64,000 nucleotides of DNA from Roseivivax halodurans JCM 10272 (GTDB lineage: Bacteria > Pseudomonadota > Alphaproteobacteria > Rhodobacterales > Rhodobacteraceae), in assembly GCF_000521785.1 (NCBI RefSeq), contig NZ_JALZ01000012.1:44277-108276 (forward strand), in the 5' to 3' direction. Every line of letters begins with the position of its first letter. Within the stretch, counting starts at the first letter, position 1. Position numbers and translations under genes: made by a program. This document shows positions 59,729 to 64,000 of this stretch, piece by piece. The notes under the pieces are model-generated. The model saw only the letters and a list, made by a program, of their open reading frames with translations. It had not been told where the DNA came from and did not search any database.

Positions 59729-60161
59729 GGCTCGACGGTCTCGAAAACGATGAAGGCGGCACCGAGACCATCACCGGCGTATCCGCCGATGCAACGCTGC
59801 GCCAAGCGGATCACGATCGCAACCGGCTCCAAAGACACCAGTACCGCCATGACAGACGACAGGCCGGCGCCGACTAGGAGCGCGAAAGCCGTTCCGCATC
59901 CGGCCCGGAGCGGTTTCATATTCCCGCCTCCGACCGAATGCCCAAGACCGTCACTGCGCGCCGGCGGAAGAACCTGCATCATCCCCTGAAGCGCTGACCC
60001 CCGCTGACTCAGATCGCCAGCCCAGGCAGCAGGGTCATCACCGGTCCATCTCCATCAATACCCCGGCCCAAGCGCCGGAAACGGCTGCCAGTCGCCGGCT
60101 ATTATCATTGCTGCGGGTCGTTTGGAGCGCCGCAGACTTAGATGAACGTCGTGGGGGAACA

Positions 60162-60236
60162 TGGTGGGTGATAGAGGATTTGAACCTCTGACATCTTCGA
60201 TGTGAACGAAGCGCTCTACCACTGAGCTAATCACCC
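60162..60236 (-). tRNA. tRNA-Val(CAC)
   Basis: On the minus strand: acceptor GGGTGAT/ATCACCC, D arm GCTCAGTGGTAGAGC, anticodon stem CTTCG/CGAAG with loop TTCACAT (anticodon CAC, valine), T arm GAGG-TTCAAAT-CCTC and encoded CCA. All stems are paired. Confidence 0.95.
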
Positions 60237-60884
60237 GACGACGGCGCTCTTAGACTCGCGTCGCAGCAGGCGCAAGGGGCCTCGCGCAAATTACGCGGGA
60301 CATGTCTGCGGGCATTCCAACGCCGCGGGACGGGGCAGTTCTGAGCCGCCGCTGGCGTCGAGATGCCCTCCATTCCGAACGGCCGGAGGGCTCGTCCTGC
60401 AGCGCTTCCACCTTTTGGGGCGATCTTACCAGATCAATACCGTGGCTTCGCCGAGCGTTAAATCGCTACGGCGAAGGCGCATTCCAGGTCAGTCCGGCGC
60501 TGAATGCCGCAAACGCACCGAGGAATAAAGTTCTGTGTCATATCAATGACTAGACGTACATATTTTCGAGTTTGGCATCTTTCAGTTGTAAAATTGCGAG
60601 TGATTGGTAATTCTTCCGGCAGTCGGACCCGCCACAGCGGTACTCCAGTCGCCGACACCGGATCATCGCGATAAGACGATCCGATCAAGACCGACACGCT
60701 GTCGCTTCGACGGCGCCCCCTTGATGGGCGCTGCAAGCTGACGCGGCGGCTGAAACGAAACAATCTGCGCTACCACGGTGCCACCCGCGGCGCCGGGAGC
60801 CCGAATTATGTCCGCCGGTTTCGCTTGCGAGGCCGGAGCAGCACTCACGCGGCCGCCACTTGCCGCAGCACAGGGAGACACAGA
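60237..60884. other. Gene-free stretch upstream of the betaine-synthesis module
   Basis: About 650 bp between tRNA-Val and the methyltransferase gene. Short frames exist on both strands (for example 60302-60553 plus) but none has a ribosome binding site, family resemblance or coupling to neighbours. The part around 60500-60620 is more AT-rich, including AGTTTGGCATCTTTCAGTTG. It may hold the promoter of the osmotically regulated betaine genes. Nothing else is visible. Confidence 0.4.
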
Positions 60885-62576
<1,692 letters not shown>

Positions 62577-62582
62577 TCGCCG

Positions 62583-62610
62583 GGTCCGGCGGGGACCAGC
62601 GCGCCGGACC
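62583..62610 (+). terminator. Hairpin between the methyltransferase and metK
   Basis: A perfect 9-bp stem GGTCCGGCG/CGCCGGACC with a 10-base loop starts 7 bases after the methyltransferase stop. No U-run follows, so read-through into metK remains likely; it could reduce distal expression or stabilise the upstream mRNA. Confidence 0.5.
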
Positions 62611-62705
62611 GTGATCCAGACGAAACATCACCATAACAGCGCCCGAAGACCTGCTGAGTGCGGGTCGGCGCCCCGACCGATCCAACAGGAACAGGGAGTA
62701 TCGAT

Positions 62706-63887
62706 ATGCCCAAGACCTGGCTCTTCACCAGCGAATCCGTCTCCGAAGGCCATCCGGACAAGGTGTGCGACCGGATCTCGGACACGATCCTCGACGCCTA
62801 TCTGAGCGAGGCCCCCGACGCTCGCGTGGCCGTCGAGACGCTCGCCACCACGAACCACGTGACCATCGCCGGCGAGGTGCGCGGGCCCGAAGCCGTGCGC
62901 AATGCGGTCGAGGACCATGTCCGCGCCGCGATCCGCGACATCGGCTACGAGCAGCCCGGCTTCGATCACTCCAGTGTCGAGGTCATCAACCGCCTGCACG
63001 CGCAGTCGAGCGACATCGCCATGGGTGTCGACGAGGGCGACAAAGGCGAGGAAGGCGCCGGCGATCAGGGCATCATGTTCGGCTATGCCTGCCGCGAGAC
63101 CGAGGAGCTGATGCCGGCCCCGATCCAGTTCGCCCATCGCATCCTGCGGCTCATGGCGGAGGACCGCAAATCGGGCACGCGACCGGAATTCGGCCCCGAC
63201 GCCAAGAGCCAGGTGACGTTGAAGTACCAGGACGGACGGCCGGTCGGCATCGACGCCATCGTCGTCTCGACGCAGCACGCCGAGGGCGTCAGCCGCGAGG
63301 AGGTACGCGAGCTGGTGAAGCCGTATCTGTCGAAGGCCTCGCTCGAGGGCTGGACCGTCAGCGACGACCGCCTGTTCGTGAACCCGACGGGGCGGTTCGT
63401 GCTCGGGGGTCCCGAGGGCGATGCGGGCCTCACCGGGCGCAAGATCATCGTCGACACCTACGGGGGCGCGGCGCCGCACGGGGGCGGCGCCTTCTCCGGC
63501 AAGGACCCGACCAAGGTGGACCGCTCGGCCGCCTATGCCGCCCGCTATCTCGCCAAGAACGTCGTGGCGGCGGAACTGGCGGACAGATGCCAGATCCAGC
63601 TTGCCTACGCGATCGGCGTGCCGGACCCCGTTGCCGTGTACGTGGAGACATTCGGAACGGCGCGGGTCGACGAGGTCAAGCTAGGCGAGACGCTGCGCGA
63701 GATGGTGCGCCTCACGCCCCGCGGCATCCGCGAGCAGCTGGGCCTGCTGCGTCCGATCTATGCGCGCACCGCGGCCTACGGCCATTTCGGCCGCCCGGTC
63801 GACGAGGACGGCGGCTTCGGCTGGGAGCGGACGGATCTCGCCCGCGATCTCGCCGCAACGTTCGGCCACAGGATCGCCGCGGAGTGA
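62706..63887 (+). CDS. metK: S-adenosylmethionine synthetase
   Basis: A 393-residue enzyme producing SAM from methionine and ATP. Start ATG 62706 ([20 protein letters not shown]). Signature segments: [33 protein letters not shown], and [22 protein letters not shown] (P-loop-like). The gene follows the betaine methyltransferase by 129 bp in the same orientation, with a probable adenosylhomocysteinase 64 bp further on. I looked for the SAM/SAH-type riboswitch known upstream of metK in Rhodobacterales and saw no matching core. Confidence 0.96.
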   Translation: MPKTWLFTSESVSEGHPDKVCDRISDTILDAYLSEAPDARVAVETLATTNHVTIAGEVRGPEAVRNAVEDHVRAAIRDIGYEQPGFDHSSVEVINRLHAQSSDIAMGVDEGDKGEEGAGDQGIMFGYACRETEELMPAPIQFAHRILRLMAEDRKSGTRPEFGPDAKSQVTLKYQDGRPVGIDAIVVSTQHAEGVSREEVRELVKPYLSKASLEGWTVSDDRLFVNPTGRFVLGGPEGDAGLTGRKIIVDTYGGAAPHGGGAFSGKDPTKVDRSAAYAARYLAKNVVAAELADRCQIQLAYAIGVPDPVAVYVETFGTARVDEVKLGETLREMVRLTPRGIREQLGLLRPIYARTAAYGHFGRPVDEDGGFGWERTDLARDLAATFGHRIAAE

Positions 63888-63951
63888 CATCTATTTCCGG
63901 GGGTCCGCTCGGGATCTCCGGCCAGACACGAGACATGAACGGAGACATCAC

Positions 63952-64000
63952 ATGCCTGCCGAAGATATGGCCCCCAAGGCCGCCGACTACATCGTCAAGG
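63952..64000 (+). CDS. ahcY: Adenosylhomocysteinase, N-terminus only (3' partial)
   Basis: The last 49 bases encode MPAEDMAPKAADYIVK from ATG 63952, behind GGAGA. The -ADYIVK- start is typical of adenosylhomocysteinase, which splits the SAH left by methylation. Only 16 residues are available, so the call depends mainly on context (metK and a three-step methyltransferase directly upstream). Confidence 0.6.
   Translation, partial: MPAEDMAPKAADYIVK

Noticed and set aside
59605..59982. Minus-strand frame opposite the end of the GT4 gene; its first part (MKPLRAGCGTAFALLVGAGL) looks like a membrane helix
   Set aside because: The second half is antisense to the glycosyltransferase and has the Arg/Ser-rich composition of a shadow frame; no ribosome binding site or family supports it.
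60302..60553. 83-codon plus-strand frame in the tRNA-Val to methyltransferase gap
   Set aside because: No ribosome binding site, no domain and unlikely composition.
62577..62705. Possible SAM/SAH riboswitch upstream of metK
   Set aside because: I looked for the conserved core of the Rhodobacterales SAM/SAH riboswitch and of SAM-II; only a simple 9-bp hairpin is present.

Overview
The window is high-GC DNA whose gene content fits an alphaproteobacterium of the Rhodobacteraceae (Roseobacter-like) type. The pointers are TRAP transporters, an Mg-type (cysteine-poor) HemB, a 'SufBCD-associated' membrane protein, and salt-adaptation genes (hydroxyectoine, de novo glycine betaine, trehalose) that suggest a moderately halophilic or marine host. 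The species cannot be named from sequence alone.

Layout. (1) 1-13140, plus strand: one tightly overlapping operon for alpha-glucan and trehalose metabolism: treS-maltokinase fusion (5' end outside the window), glgB, glgX, treZ, malQ, treY. (2) 13279-24367: an aromatic catabolic locus. It has an MFS transporter (minus), then galB (broken by a frameshift in a G8 run), galC and galD for the lower gallate/4,5-cleavage route, a GntR regulator, a LigM/DesA-type tetrahydrofolate-dependent O-demethylase, a TRAP transporter (dctPQM), a MetF-like reductase and a type I (VOC) extradiol dioxygenase. Together these look like uptake, O-demethylation, ring cleavage and conversion to pyruvate plus oxaloacetate of a methoxylated trihydroxybenzoate-like compound. 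(3) 24516-24887: a VanZ-like protein. (4) 24998-34436, minus strand: a xylo-oligosaccharide/xylose locus. It has a LacI-type regulator, an ABC importer, a GH43 beta-xylosidase, xylose isomerase and an XylX-like FAH-family dehydratase. Two copies of a palindromic operator flank the regulator gene. (5) 34657-35937: an MFS transporter.

(6) 36222-46887: a 10.7-kb, visibly lower-GC integrated element in a tRNA-Leu(CAA) gene. The partial tRNA copy (attL) is at 36181-36241 and the intact tRNA (attR) at 46832-46915, next to a tyrosine integrase and an AlpA-like protein. It carries a frameshifted primase-helicase behind a perfect 17-bp inverted repeat, a metallophosphoesterase, several membrane or coiled-coil proteins of unknown function, a gene split by an in-frame TGA and a decayed IS5-family transposase. 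No capsid, terminase or tail gene is visible, so it resembles a satellite-like or degraded integrative element.

(7) 47041-60236: chromosomal genes: YqaA/DedA-like, dsbB, Lrp, arginase, ornithine cyclodeaminase, PPC/DUF296, mfd, a membrane protein, ectD, hemB, a SYLF lipoprotein, a GT4 glycosyltransferase and tRNA-Val(CAC). (8) 60885-64000: a fused glycine/sarcosine-dimethylglycine methyltransferase followed by metK and the start of a probable ahcY, a compact betaine synthesis and SAM-recycling module.

Stretches with no supported gene: 38168-38349, 40876-41050, 41609-41836, 44775-45138, 58160-58514, 59729-60161 and 60237-60884.
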